This document shows, in pieces, positions 11,229 to 22,609 of a stretch of DNA of 64,000 nucleotides. Position 1 is the first letter of the stretch; each line of letters starts with the position of its first letter. Source of the stretch: Tilletia caries (Eukaryota > Basidiomycota > Exobasidiomycetes > Tilletiales > Tilletiaceae). The stretch is taken from the NCBI GenBank assembly GCA_032718865.1, contig JALUTQ010000027.1, positions 434,001-498,000 on the forward strand. Direction: 5' to 3'. The translations under genes were made by a program, and so were the position numbers. A model generated the notes under the pieces. That model made no database searches, was not told where the DNA came from, and worked only from the letters and a program-made list of their open reading frames with translations.

Positions 11229-11358
11229 TCGAATATTGCTGGGAGGAGATTGTCCGAAACGAGAAGGAGAAGAAAGAAAGATGTGCCTTGTTGTTCACCA
11301 TCGGGGAGCCCTGTACGGACTCAGTGGGATGACACCGGGGTGTGGTGTGGGTCGCAGT
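9909..11358. other. Long convergent intergenic region
   Basis: 1.45 kb between the DnaJ gene stop (+) and the NRPS-like gene stop (-). Several overlapping open frames exist on the minus strand at about 10422-11164. They are low-complexity (Pro/Ser/Thr/Arg), mutually overlapping in different frames and without homologous motifs, so I do not call a gene. An A-run, GA-rich tracts and a GT microsatellite are present. Confidence 0.45.
11197..11227. repeat. (GT)n microsatellite
   Basis: About 15 perfect gt dinucleotide units in the convergent intergenic region. Nothing indicates a function. Confidence 0.9.
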
Positions 11359-14300
11359 TCACCGATAGTTGCCCATGTTCAGCGTCGTGTCCTCAGGATA
11401 CGCCGCCGGCTTAGGCTTCCGCAGTCTCAGCTGTCGTGCCGGCCATCCAGCATACACGGCGCCCTGCAAAGCAAAAAAAGCAGATCCGAAAGCAGAAGGA
11501 GACAACGTCAGTCCCATCCATCAAACATTGGGGGAGCGAGAGAAGGAAAGGAAAGGATAACACTCACCGCCTCAGCAATCTCGCCCGACGCAACAAGCGT
11601 ATGCTCCAACAACATACTCCTCGGCTCCATACTCGCCCCACTCAAAAGCCTCGAGCCAGACCTCATCGCACACCCATCCCCAATCCTCAACTTGTTCAAC
11701 GAGAACCGGCCACGCGAGTTAATATGCGCCACAACCGAACAGTCATCCAAGCAAACATGGTCACCCATCGTGACCAGCTCCGGCTCGGTCAGCTGCAAAC
11801 TCGGTTTCCCGCCCGCCCAGATCGCACACTCTTTACCGATGTTCGCACCCAGCGCACGCAGGTACCACACCGCATAGATCGAGCCCGAGATGAGTCCGAT
11901 GATGTGGCCACCGTATCCTCGGCCGAGCAGACGCTGGAGCGTCAAGTGGAGTTGCCAACGTTGACAATAGCTGCTCTTGTCCCAATCGTACCGTCCCTCG
12001 CGTCGTCGTCCGATGACCGCCCACTTGGTACCAATGACCCAGCAGAACGCAAGCAGCATCTGCGCCGTCATCGCAATGATGAACGCCACCGCTATATACG
12101 CATACACCAGTCCGGGCCGGTACCAGTGATCGTTGAAGAGGACCGGCAGCTTGTTCTCGAAGGCGATCCGGAGCATGTTCATCGTCACCACGGTGATCAC
12201 CGCCGGTGTGGCCCAGTAGGCCGAGCTGAAGATCGCCATCGCCAGGTTGATGGCGACGAGCATCAGGTACGGGAACACGAAGAAGGTCGCCTTGCGCCGG
12301 TAGTACGCCTTCCCGAACGGCGTGATCGTCTCGTCCTCCCCACCAACAGCCTCAGCGCCCTCCTTATTATCCTTCGCCGCCTTACCAAAACTGACAGCCT
12401 CGCCATTCTTCGAGCCCATCCAGACCGTACCTTCCTCATAATGCCCATTCCGCTTCGCAAGCGCACCCGAACCCATAACGCACTGTCGCCCAACGGTAAC
12501 ACCAGGAAGCAAGACGACCCGATCGGCAATCATCGCCCCGCGACCAATCCGGACTTTCGCCCAGCCAATCGAGTCCGAGGTGAACACCTCCGAGCGAGAA
12601 CCGAAGACACAGTCGTCACCGAGCTCGAGCAGTTCCGGGTCAGGACAGTAAATGCCCGATCCGGGCCAGTACACCCGTCGACCGACACGGGCGCCCATCG
12701 CACGGTATATGACCGACGTCATCTCGTAGTGCGTGCCCAAGATGGTGAACGCCCGTCGAATCTGCGGCTGCGAGAGCAGACTCTGCCCCATCCATCGTCG
12801 GAACAGCGCAATCTGCGTCGCATTCCGCATCGAACCCTCGCGATTGAGACCCAGGAGTCGCTTGATGAGGATACCAAAGACAATATTGATCATCGGCGGC
12901 AGGATGTTCCGCACGATACGAGCGACGTAATGCCACCCAATCCGACGCGGGAACGCAAACCACGCAATCACACCTTTGACCGAGTCGTGGTGGTTGAAGT
13001 CGAACGGCTGGGCCAGGAGCATGAACAGCGACGCAATCCAGGGGACGTAGCACAGGAAGCTGACCAGTGCCGAGATCGGGATGCCGAACAGGACGATGAG
13101 GACCATGCTAGGCTGAGGACCCGAGGTCCGGTTGAAAGCAGCATAAGCGTCCGAACTCGGTTCTTCGTGCGAGGACGACTGCGGACCCCAGACCGTCCCA
13201 TCCGCAAGCCGGGCACCGGGCGAGATCTGGGTAAACGTGTTCACGACACAGTCCCGACCAATGATGATCGGTTCCAGCCGGAAGTAGCCATCCCGCTCCA
13301 CACAAAACCCACGGACGAGGGACTTGTCGAGCCGGACGCCGTCGTGCAGCGTAATCAGATCGTACTCGCCCAACTTGGCAAACTTGTCAATCCGGACATC
13401 CCGTCCAATCTGCATCCCCAGCAGACGGTAGTAGCACTTCCGCAAGCCCGGCGTCAAGTTGAACAACCCTTTCCCGCCCGTCTTGAGCGACTGGTTCACA
13501 ACCCACCACCGCAGATGGTAGTTGCACCACATCGGGTACTTGCCCGGTCGGTACCGCCCAATGACGATCCACTTGAACGTGATCGCCGCGATCGGACAGA
13601 TAATCCGAGACGTGAACCGGGCCACAATAATGGAAGCCAGCAGCGCAGCGACGCGCTCCCAGAAGTTGTCGTCAATGTAGTACGCCGAAAATGCCAAGCC
13701 GTGCAAGATGACCGCCCACGTCCAGGCGGCTTTCAGCGGGTAGAAGAGCAGGAGCGGCATGAGCTGGATAAACATCACCCACGGATGGGCCTGGCTCCGC
13801 GGTCGATATCCATGACTGGCAAACGCAGGCTCAGAATCATCCTCGTCATACCGGTGCGCACCCGTATAACTCCCCGGACCCAAGCCCGTCTTATCATCCG
13901 CATACCCCTCCCCATAACCATCTTCCTCCTCATCCCCACCCGTCTCCTCCTCAATGACAGACGCAATCCCTTCGACGGTCGAGTTGTTGAACAGACTCGA
14001 AACCTCGAGCGAGACGCCCGTCTCTTTCCGGATCAGATGTACCAGCCGACCGAGGAGGAGCGAGTTGCCACCGAGGAGGAAGAAGTCCGACTCAGCCGTG
14101 ATCGTTCCAGACTCGGTGTCGAGCAACTTGGCAATAATGTCCCGAACAATGAGCGCAGTCCGACTCATACTGCTCGCATTCTGCGCCCGCACCTCCTCCT
14201 CCATCGTCTCAAAGTCGATCTGCCCATTGGGCAGCTTCGCCAGCGGCTGACGGAAGACATGCAGAGGGTTCGGGACGACGTAACCGTGCAACACCTGCGC

Positions 14301-16363
14301 CAGCGCCCGGTCGATATCAGCCGCATCATAATCGGCGTCCTCCTCGACCTGGATGAAAGCCTCGGGTGAGCCATCCTTGCGTTGACGGACGGCGGCCTCG
14401 ATGATGCCCGCGATCCGGTAGCACGCCCGCTGGACGGCCCGTACGTCGACGGTGACCAAGCTGCACGGAATCGGCTCGCTCAGAGGCACCTCCTTTCCGG
14501 GAGCCTTGGCCTCGAAGTGGCGTTGCAGCGGTGGCACGTCGTCGGACAGGGGCCCGATACTGAGACGCTGGCCCAACTTGATCCGAAGCGGTTTGCCGGC
14601 CTGGTTCTTCGGCAAGTCGTCCATGTAGACAATCGCAAACGGCCACTTGGACGGGTGGAGGTGGGACCGGAGCATGTTCTGCAACTCGGCCAACCCGATC
14701 CGGGGCTGGACCGGCACGGGGACAATGACGACTCCAATCGTCTCCTGGAGGACGGTGTGTTCGATGGAGAAGGCGAGGGTCTGCTTAACCCGGTCCTTGC
14801 AGGCCTGTGTGATGGCCTCCTCGACCTCGAAGGGGGAGACGACCTCACCGCCCTTGTTGATGATCTCCTTGGAGCGACCGGTGATGTAGAGATAGCCATC
14901 GGCGTCCATGTGGCCCATGTCACCGGAGTCGAACCAGCCCTCGGTGGAGAAGGCGGAGGTGTCGAGGGGCTCGAAGGGGTCTGTGGAGGTCTCGTAGCCG
15001 GAGAAGGTGGGCAGGCCACGGACGGAGACGGCGCCGGTTTGGCCGATGGGGAGTTCGCGTTCGCGGTTGAAGGGGTCGCGGATGGAGAGATCGGGTCCAC
15101 AGGCAACGCCGGAACACCCCGGTCGGTCGAGCTGGTAATTTGTGTGTGGCGAAGCGATGGGCATGCTGTTTCATATAAAGACGGGTGAGTATAATGCAAA
15201 CAAACTCATGAATGATGGATGGATGGGACACTCACCACTCTGTCATTCCGTACGAAGGCAAGACGGCACAGTTACCAAAGGTGTCTCTGAGCTGAATGGC
15301 CAACGAAGGCAAGAGACCACCGGCAGCATTGGCAATCATCTTAATCTTCAGATCGCGTGACGGGCTGACTTCCTCTGGCTTGGAGGCGAGGATGGCGTGG
15401 TGCATGGTGGGTGCGGCGTAGTACCATGTGGCACCTAGATCTTTGGCGAGCTGCCACCAGGCGTTTGCGTCGAAACCTGCACACATGATGGCTGAGCCGC
15501 CGGAGAACATGGGGGCCCAGAGATTGCGGACGATACCTCCGACGTGGAAAAGGGGCATCATGTTCACTGTTTGATGGGATACAAAGGGAGGGGTCAGCAA
15601 GAGGCACGGGAGGGAAGGGTGTGGGGAGAGAATACTGACTGTTGACAGACTCCGGTCGGAGATCCCATGACTGAACGACACAACACGTTCCGACGATGAG
15701 GTGGCGGAGGGAGTACGGGACGACCTTCTTCTTGCCGGATGTGCCTGAGGTGTGGAGGACGAGGGACTGGTGTTCGAGGCTGTGAGGTTGTGATGGCCTC
15801 CTGCTGTTGAAAGGCTGTGGAGAGCCTCCGCCGAGGAGACTCATCTCGAACAGACCGGTCGGGCCCGAGTTTTTCGGTTCGACAAAGACGATCTCCATAC
15901 CCTCTTCGTCGCGCAGGGCCTGGAGCTCAAGACGCTCGGCAGCGTCGCGGGTGGTGACGACTGCTTTTGCGCGAAGTCGGACGGCGTCGTCTCTGAGTTC
16001 GCCCGCTGTGCATGCTGCGTTGACGGGTGCGCAGGTGTGGTATGCTGCGACAGAGAGTAGTGCGACAGCATTTTCGGGGCCCGTGGGGAGAGCCATCATG
16101 ATGCGGTCATTGGGACCGAGGGGCCGTGCTGAATGTGGGAGGGAGAAAGCGGAGACGAAGGCTTTGAGGGTCCTGTGGTCGAGGGGCGGGCGAGCCATGT
16201 CGGTGGACCAGAGGGCGGGTGCGGGTGTGGAGCTGAGACAGTCGATGAGGGTCGTCGCCCGTCCGTTGTCGGTGACATGTTCTGCGATGTGGTCCCCGAG
16301 GGATCGACTGGGGGGACGGGGCGGGATGTTGTAGAGGAAGCCGAGGGGGAAGTCGGCCGACAT
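11359..16363 (-). CDS. NRPS-like membrane enzyme: adenylation + carrier + hexapeptide-repeat (Pls/PosA-type)
   Basis: Four exons: 16363..15640, 15566..15236, 15165..11568 and 11463..11359, giving 1585 residues in frame throughout. The adenylate-forming domain has A3 LVLHTSGTSGKKK (about 201-213), A5 YGMTEC (about 348-353, rebuilt across introns) and the SGDMGHMDADGYLYITGR / KEIINKGGE loops. A carrier-protein site, LGGNS, is at about 712 with its phosphopantetheine serine. The second half alternates transmembrane helices (first near 810-845) with left-handed beta-helix/hexapeptide acyltransferase-like segments (for example VRIGRGAMIADRVVLLPGVTVG). This order matches the poly-amino-acid synthetase-like terminal domain family (epsilon-polylysine synthetase/PosA type). 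The family suggests activation of an amino or carboxylic acid on the carrier and transfer by the membrane-linked C-terminal modules. Substrate is unknown. There is no condensation or thioesterase domain and no clustered tailoring genes. Confidence 0.88.
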
Positions 16364-17329
16364 GCTGGGCTGGGCTGGGCTGAGCCTATACCAGGCAGGC
16401 AGGAGCGTGTGTGTGGAGATGAGTCGTGTCGCTGGCTGACTGGGGGTTGGCTGAGGGTGTGGTGATGGTCCACCTAGGGCAGAGTGGAGACGCAGGCGGA
16501 GGCTCAGGCTCTTGATGCCAGCGTGTTGCCTGCCAGGGGAGCGTGTATGGGGAAGAGAGAGTGAGTGATATAGCTGGCAGAGAGAGAGCGGGCGGTTGTC
16601 GAGGTGGCCAGGGTCAGTCTGGACGCGATCCCGAGGTGCACTTCCAACGAGGGGGGGGGTACAGTTACAGAGTCTCACATCACACACACATCTCCAGTCT
16701 CAACAAGGGAAGTAGTCTCAACAGACCCCCCCTCCCAGTATCGTTCCATTTTTGGGCCTCCTCTCTCGCGGCTCCCGCTCGGCAGCCGTCAGCTCAAGCC
16801 CCGAGAAGAAACAGGCCCAAGCACGCCCGCACCGCTTGAAACCCGTCAAACGCGGGCCCGTGATCACAGGAACAGAAGTGTTCATTAGCTTCATTTTCGC
16901 TGATGAATAAGCGGTGGCGGTGGCGAGTCAGTGAGTCGGGTGTTGCCGTTCCCCCAAAAGCAGTGCAAAAATACATGCGATTTTGTGTGCCAGTCTGAGA
17001 CATGAAAAGGCTCCGAGGGTGGGACCCGCCGCCCGATGGCCCGATGTCTTGGCTGGACAGGGGCTCCTGCTCGCTGCTCGCTGCTCGCTGCTCGCTGCTG
17101 TGAGGATTTTCCCAAATCTGTTGTCCTGCCAGGCTGCGACCATCATCACCATCCATCGCCCCCTCGACGACATCGTGGCCCGGCCCTCCCCGCCCGCTGC
17201 TCTCTTCCCTCCCGCTTACGAATCATAACGAACCCCGCTCAATCCACAACGATAACGAAACAACAACTAACGATCTAACGAGTAACGAGCTCTCTCTAAC
17301 GAATCCAACCCCCCACTCTCACCAACAAT
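16364..17329. promoter_or_regulatory. Divergent intergenic region, NRPS-like gene and four-TM gene
   Basis: 966 bp between divergent starts. Contains a tgctcgctgctcgc direct repeat near 17070-17100 and a poly-G run near 16650. No conserved coding frame is seen, so it probably holds both promoters and 5' leaders. Confidence 0.45.
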
Positions 17330-18221
17330 ATGTGGTGTGATAACTGTCTACTTGGTGAGCAACACTTCTATGGTCCCCCCCTCCCTCCCTTCCATCCCCA
17401 CTGACTCTTCCTCCATCCCCCCGTCCGCCCCTACCCAGTCTTCCCCTTGCGTGAGTTCCCTGTCCCCATCCTCCCCCCACGACCCGTCCCCCCGCCTGAC
17501 CTCCGCCTTCCTCCCCCATGTCTTCCATTCCCTGCAGGTCATGGCGCCATCGCATGGGCCGTCTTCGTCGCCCTCTACTCCCTCGCAGGCAGTATCTTCC
17601 TCTTCAAAGACGGTCAATTCTTCTTCTTCAACTTCCCAGAATACCAGGTATGTCCCCCCCCCCCCCCTACGTCCCTCCTTATGCACAAGCTATTGACATC
17701 CTGATGAACCCCTCCCCATTGACAGATCTACGGAGGTATTGGCATGGGAGTCATGGCCGTCTGTGTCATCTCCATCATCGGTCTCTCGAACAACGCCTAC
17801 CTCTGGACACGAGTCTGCTTCTTCATCTGGCCCATCATCATCCTCGCAAGCGCAGTACGCGCCTCGCTCATGATCTTCCAACTCAACAGACAACAAGGCA
17901 AGATCATCTGGGAGTGAGTTCTTCCTTCCTACGCTTATCTCCCCTCGTCTTATCATCTCCCATGTTCACCGATCCTTCTCCCTCACCAGATGCAACAACG
18001 GTGGCCAACTCTGGGGCACATCCAAAGAAACAGGCACTTCCTCCGCCACCATGCCCTCCGGCGTATGCTCAGCAGGCTTCCACAGCCTATACATCGCCTT
18101 TGTCTTCAGCTTGCTCATCGACATCGGATGCCAGCTGTACGCCTACTTCATGACCTGGCGCTTCATGAAGCGTATCGAACACTACAAGCAGCTCAGCGCC
18201 AACGAAAACCTGTACTACTGA
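17330..18221 (+). CDS. Small four-transmembrane protein, family unknown
   Basis: Four exons: 17330..17354, 17538..17647, 17726..17913 and 17990..18221, encoding 184 residues. The first exon gives only MWCDNCLL plus one base; all joins keep frame. Four hydrophobic spans are visible: HGAIAWAVFVALYSLAGSIF, a GGIGMGVMAVCVISIIGL segment, WTRVCFFIWPIIILASAV and LYIAFVFSLLIDIGCQLYAY. A Cys-containing loop (CNNGGQLW ... VCSAGF) lies between TM3 and TM4, and the basic tail ends NLYY. The plan is tetraspan-like but I recognise no named family. Intron 2 contains a run of 14 C residues (17654-17667). Confidence 0.78.
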
Positions 18222-18781
18222 GCTCAGTATGTATCTCGAGAGGGAGGGGGAGGTATTCATTTGCGGGATGAGGACAGTTGGGTCAGTGGGACTGTGGGCA
18301 GTGGGAGCAAGACAGGGCGGGGTCGTGTGTCCCGTCTCATTTCGACCCATCTTCGGAAAAGGACCCATTTCCCACCCGCCACCCTTCACGTCCAACCTCC
18401 CGCCCAATCTCTCAAAGAGCCTCACAGCCCGCCCGCCCGCCCGCCGGCCTTGCCCACCTTTTGCCCACGTCGTCGGCCCACTGCCGACCCCATAATATAC
18501 CTCCCGGACCTCTGCCCAAATCCAATACGCCTTCGCCCAGGGCCTGTTTTGTTTCTTTTGCCCTCTTGAACACTTTTGTTTGCTATATTTCGTACCCGTC
18601 GCCTTTGTCACTGTTTAACGATATGTAGTACCACCCGCCCGTTATTCTCCTGGATGAGCTGCGCTGTGAAAATCTGAGTGCTGGGCGCGGAGGCCTTTGA
18701 GCTGGACGGCTTCCAGCACGAACACTTCGCACAGAGAGGAACGAAAGAATTTCCCACAGAGCTGAGATCGGAAGAAAAAGA
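18222..18781. other. Intergenic region
   Basis: 560 bp between the four-TM gene and the TMEM14 gene, both on the plus strand. Pyrimidine-rich with a cccgcccgccc tract near 18430. Short ORFs on both strands show no conserved features. Confidence 0.45.
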
Positions 18782-19310
18782 ATGGCTGAACACGTCGCAT
18801 TCACAATGGCAGGCCTCTGCTCCGTCGGCGGCGCGATGGGATACGCACGCAGACGGTCCATCCCCAGTCTCGCAGCAGGTACGGAAGTTCCCATGAGCCC
18901 AACAGCTTCCTTCACTGAGACCACCCATTCTTCTCCGAGCTCACATCTCTCTCTCCCTCCCTCCCTAACGTTTGCACAACCCCACCAGGCCTCGGCGTCG
19001 GCGCCCTCTACGGCCTCGCAGGCTCCCGCATCCGCACGTCCGGCGCATCCAACTACGGCTTCGAAATCGCAGCGGGCGCCTCCGCCGTCTTGCTCGCTTC
19101 CTCCGCGCCCCGGGCGCGCGCGGGTCCCGTGCCGGCTGCGTTGAGCGTGGCTGCTGCGCTGGCGCTGGCTTATTATGGGAAGAAGGTGAGTTGTGGCAAC
19201 AGGTGCTTTGGGGCTTACGAGAATGCGATTGAGGGGGGAGCGAGGGCTGACTTCGCGATTGATTCTTCTTCTACTTGTGTCGCTCGGGCCAGGTGTACGA
19301 CTTCCGCTGA
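18782..19310 (+). CDS. TMEM14-family membrane protein
   Basis: Three exons: 18782..18878, 18989..19185 and 19293..19310 (only 18 nt, encoding VYDFR and stop), 103 residues. The sequence has the TMEM14 (UPF0136) pattern: GLCSVGGAMGYARRRSIPSL, GLGVGALYGLAG and a Gly/Ala-rich last helix ending YYGKKVYDFR. Four short hydrophobic helices are expected. TMEM14 proteins are small mitochondrial or ER membrane proteins; human TMEM14C is linked to porphyrin/heme transport, but the fungal role is not established. The tiny last exon is supported by a good acceptor (gggccag) and the family-typical C terminus. Confidence 0.88.
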
Positions 19311-19786
19311 AGCCACTAATTAACATGCCCAAATGTCGGCCGCGAGGGAGGCTTCAGGCTCTGGGCTCCGCTGACGACAAGTCGACGTTCGCCCTGGGCC
19401 GAACCAGGTTCAGGATGCTTGTTCTCCCAGCTTCTCGCTCGTCAATCGTCATCTTCGACTTCCAATCAATGCGAAATTCAGGCTGTGGTCTTTTTTGCCC
19501 CCAGACTTCACCGACATGCCGCACTGCAAGCTTCTGACAGAGCGAGGAAACAGGGGGTGCATTATATAAGGGCACAGACTTAGGGTAGCGAGGGAGGAGA
19601 AAGGCAAAAGGTTGGAAGATTACGAAGGAATGAAGGCGCTGAAGGAAGTGTGAACATGATGCAGGAACGAGTAGGCTTGATGCGTGACTTTGAGCTGGAG
19701 AGCCATGGAAATGCACTCTGATTTTGTTTTGAGCTGAGCTTGAACTTGCGCCTGAAAGTGGCTGTAGGTGATTCCCCATTTCGCGT
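19311..19786. other. Convergent 3' region
   Basis: 476 bp between the TMEM14 stop (+) and the RMD1-like stop (-). It holds expected 3' UTR sequence only; the open frames seen here have no conserved character. Confidence 0.45.
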
Positions 19787-22134
19787 TCAGGCGAAGAAGA
19801 GATCCACACACACTGTAAGAGAGAAGGGCGAGTAAGAGAGGGAAATGTCAGCGGTGAGCGCATGCGATGAGGGCGGTTGGCAGAATAGACGTACTGGTAG
19901 CGACACCCAGGATAATTCTGTAAACACGTAAAAGAAAGAGACCAAGGGCGAACTCGTCAGCACAACGGTCCAGTGAGAACAGCAAGGGAAGAGGGGACGC
20001 GACTCACTCCAACACAATCAGCACAATCACAATAATCTCCAACCACTCCGAATGACTACTCGTAACCTGATCCTTCAAAAGCTGCAACATATCCTGCAAC
20101 ACCTCCACCCGCGCATTCAGCAGATCAATCCGCTGCGGGATCTCCAGATAACTCCGCGCGGCCGAATACAGCGGCTCGAGGTCCGGCTGGGACCAGAAGA
20201 TCTCGGGAGAGTCCACGATCGAGCCGACGAGGTGGATGTTCATTCGGAGGATGAAGAGGTGTCCGATCTGTTTCATGATCTCGGCGGGGGGCATCCCGAT
20301 CTTGCCGCTCTCGGCGATGCTTTGAGGAATGTCCTACCCAGCCCACAACAAAACGAATGTGAGCTTCCCCTCCCGAACACAGGTTCCCATAGAAATAGAA
20401 ACAGAACTCACCTTCGTCGAGTCAATCGTATTATCAATGACACCCTCAAAGAAGCTGATCTTCGTAGACTGCGCCAGAGCATGCGAGAGCGACAGCTTGG
20501 TCATGTAGCTCGACCCACGCCGGAGCGTGATCACATCGTTGTAGATCCGCGAGTAGTCGGCCAAGTACCAGTTCAGATCCTCAGACTCGATGTCCTCCGG
20601 CGCGAGCTTCTCGACTTCGAATCGTTTCAGTTCGCGGAGTAGGCGTTTCTCCTCTGCGAGCGTCATTCCCCAGATGACGACAGCTGGCGGGTGGTTGCCA
20701 AGGGGGGACACACGAAGATTGGATCAGCCCTCACTTTCGGTCAGATCAGGCCAATGCGTGAAGTCGCAATACTCACTGCCGTACTCCATGAAGAATATCT
20801 CAGGAACGTTCCCATGCACCGAGAACCGATCCTCCTTCCTCCTCTTCTCCCGATTCGACAACCCCTGATTTCTCTCTTCCTCCTCCCCTCCCCGCTGCTG
20901 CACATTCCCACCTTCGTCCCCCTCCCCACTCGTCCCATACTGCGCATTCGCCTCAGCAGCAACTTGCGCCGCCTCAATATCATTCGCATTCGCCACAGCC
21001 TCAAAGTCAGTCTGCGACGTGAGAATGAGGGAGTCAGCGCCCGCAGCGGCCGAGCTCGGGTCCGCTGGGTTGAGCGTCGCTTCCTCCGCTCGGCTGTGGA
21101 GCTCGGGTATGCCGAGCAAGTCGCCCGTTTTGGGACCGGCTGCTGCTGCTGAGGTCGATGTTCGTCGGACGGCGGTGCCGTTGGACAGGGCGGCCCCGGC
21201 GGAGGCCCTACCGTAAGAGTGCGATGCTGAATGGGAGTGGTGGGCCGCGGCTCGACTTGCGTCGACGAGGGCGTACGAGTATGTCGTATACGCGCACTCG
21301 TCGAAGGACATTACGTTCGTCTGGTGCGTTTCTCTCCGCGCTTGGAGCCATTTCATGAGGTCGCGCATCCGGTAGGAGCTGGACGTATTGGGAAAGGCAC
21401 AGTGGCAGGTGTCAGCCGCGCTGCGGAATGAGGAATTACACGCATTTGAAAGGAGAGGAAAGGAACTCACGTCGCAGTGCTGTACGCCGTCACGCGCGGC
21501 AGACTAGCCCTAGCCTTCCTCGTCAAGCGCCGAGCATCCCTCCTCATATTCCCCTCCGGAATCTGCGCAAGCTGCTGATACAAGCTCGCCCGATACTCGT
21601 CCTGCTCAGCCTCATCGACATCGTCATCCCCCTCGGACGACGTCTTGTCATCGTCATCGTCACCGTCGTCGCGATCGGCGGCGGTGCGGTCTGTGGAGGA
21701 GGTGTAAGGGTATGGTTTGCGACGGAGGGCTTCGATGGGGGTGTGTGTTGGCGGGTGTTGGCGCGTTTTGGAGGAGGTTCGGAAGTGCGGCGCGGGTGGG
21801 TCGGTCATGTTGCCTTCCTCAGGCTCCTCGGGTAAGATCTTGAGCTTGCCTGAAGCCTTGGTTGAGCTGTCATAACCCAATCATTCGTTTTCAGTCCCGA
21901 AGAATGCACACTGGCGAAGACTTGAGAGCCAGATACTCACCGATTTGGCCCGGCTTTCTGCTTGGGCTGTGCGCCTCGAGCATAGTAGGAAGGCAGACTT
22001 GATGATGATGAGGAACTTTGAGAACCACCTTGTTGTTGGCGCGGGAGAGCGTTGTATGGCTGATTGCTGTTTCCTGCGCCCGAACCGCCTGAGCTGTTGG
22101 GGAAGCGACGGCGTGCGTCCATGCTGGGGGCCAT
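19787..22134 (-). CDS. RMD1: RMD1/RMD8-like DUF155 membrane protein
   Basis: Seven exons: 22134..21941, 21866..21471, 21378..20777, 20683..20412, 20333..20008, 19917..19895 (23 nt) and 19812..19787 (26 nt), 612 residues. The N-terminal about 190 residues are disordered and acidic. The DUF155 domain starts at RVTAYSTAT/SYRMRDLMKWL, continues through FDECAYTTYSYAL and the core GNVPEIFFMEYG/TVVIWGMT, and ends in a long helical hairpin (IDLLNARVEVLQDMLQLL) followed by a transmembrane helix (EIIVIVLIVLEIILGVATM). Every intron junction restores family-typical sequence. Yeast Rmd1/Rmd8 are needed for meiotic division; the human relative RMND1 supports mitochondrial translation. The two micro-exons encode the end of the last TM helix. 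Confidence 0.9.
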
Positions 22135-22609
22135 GGCGAGAGTTGGGTGAGAGTTGGGAAGGATGGGTTGTGGTTGGTGATGCTCAGAAGGTGATCAGTG
22201 CACCGTCGCGTCGCGCTGACCGAAAAAAAGTGTCAACACGAGGTTGGGATTGGGATCTGTCTGTCGTCGGTGGTGGCACGAAGCGCTGCTATTGTTCCGC
22301 TGTACCTTGCGTCGGGAGCGTGTTCGTTGTCGTCGTCCAGGATTGCAGGTGATGGGGGTCGTGCTTGAGCCTGCTGTGGGTGAAGGGCACCGTCATGGGC
22401 AGCGGGATCAAGACATCTTCCATTCCTTGCCTTCTTCACACAGCATACTTACACAGACCCACCTCGATTCTTCACATCCACAGCATCAATGGCTCAGCAG
22501 TATATCAGAAGAATACCCCGGGCACGCGAGAGAGAGCGGAACAGTGGTCTCATTGAGAATTTCGTACTGCGGGCCCAGTAGCGTATGCTGGATTCCGTGG
22601 CAATGGGCT
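22135..22609. other. Intergenic region upstream of RMD1-like gene
   Basis: 475 bp holding the RMD1-like promoter/leader and the 3' flank of the first unknown-family gene. No coding signal of its own is seen. Confidence 0.45.

Noticed and set aside
17654..17667. Run of 14 C
   Set aside because: Homopolymer inside an intron of the four-TM gene; likely replication slippage or a sequencing-sensitive tract, no function implied.
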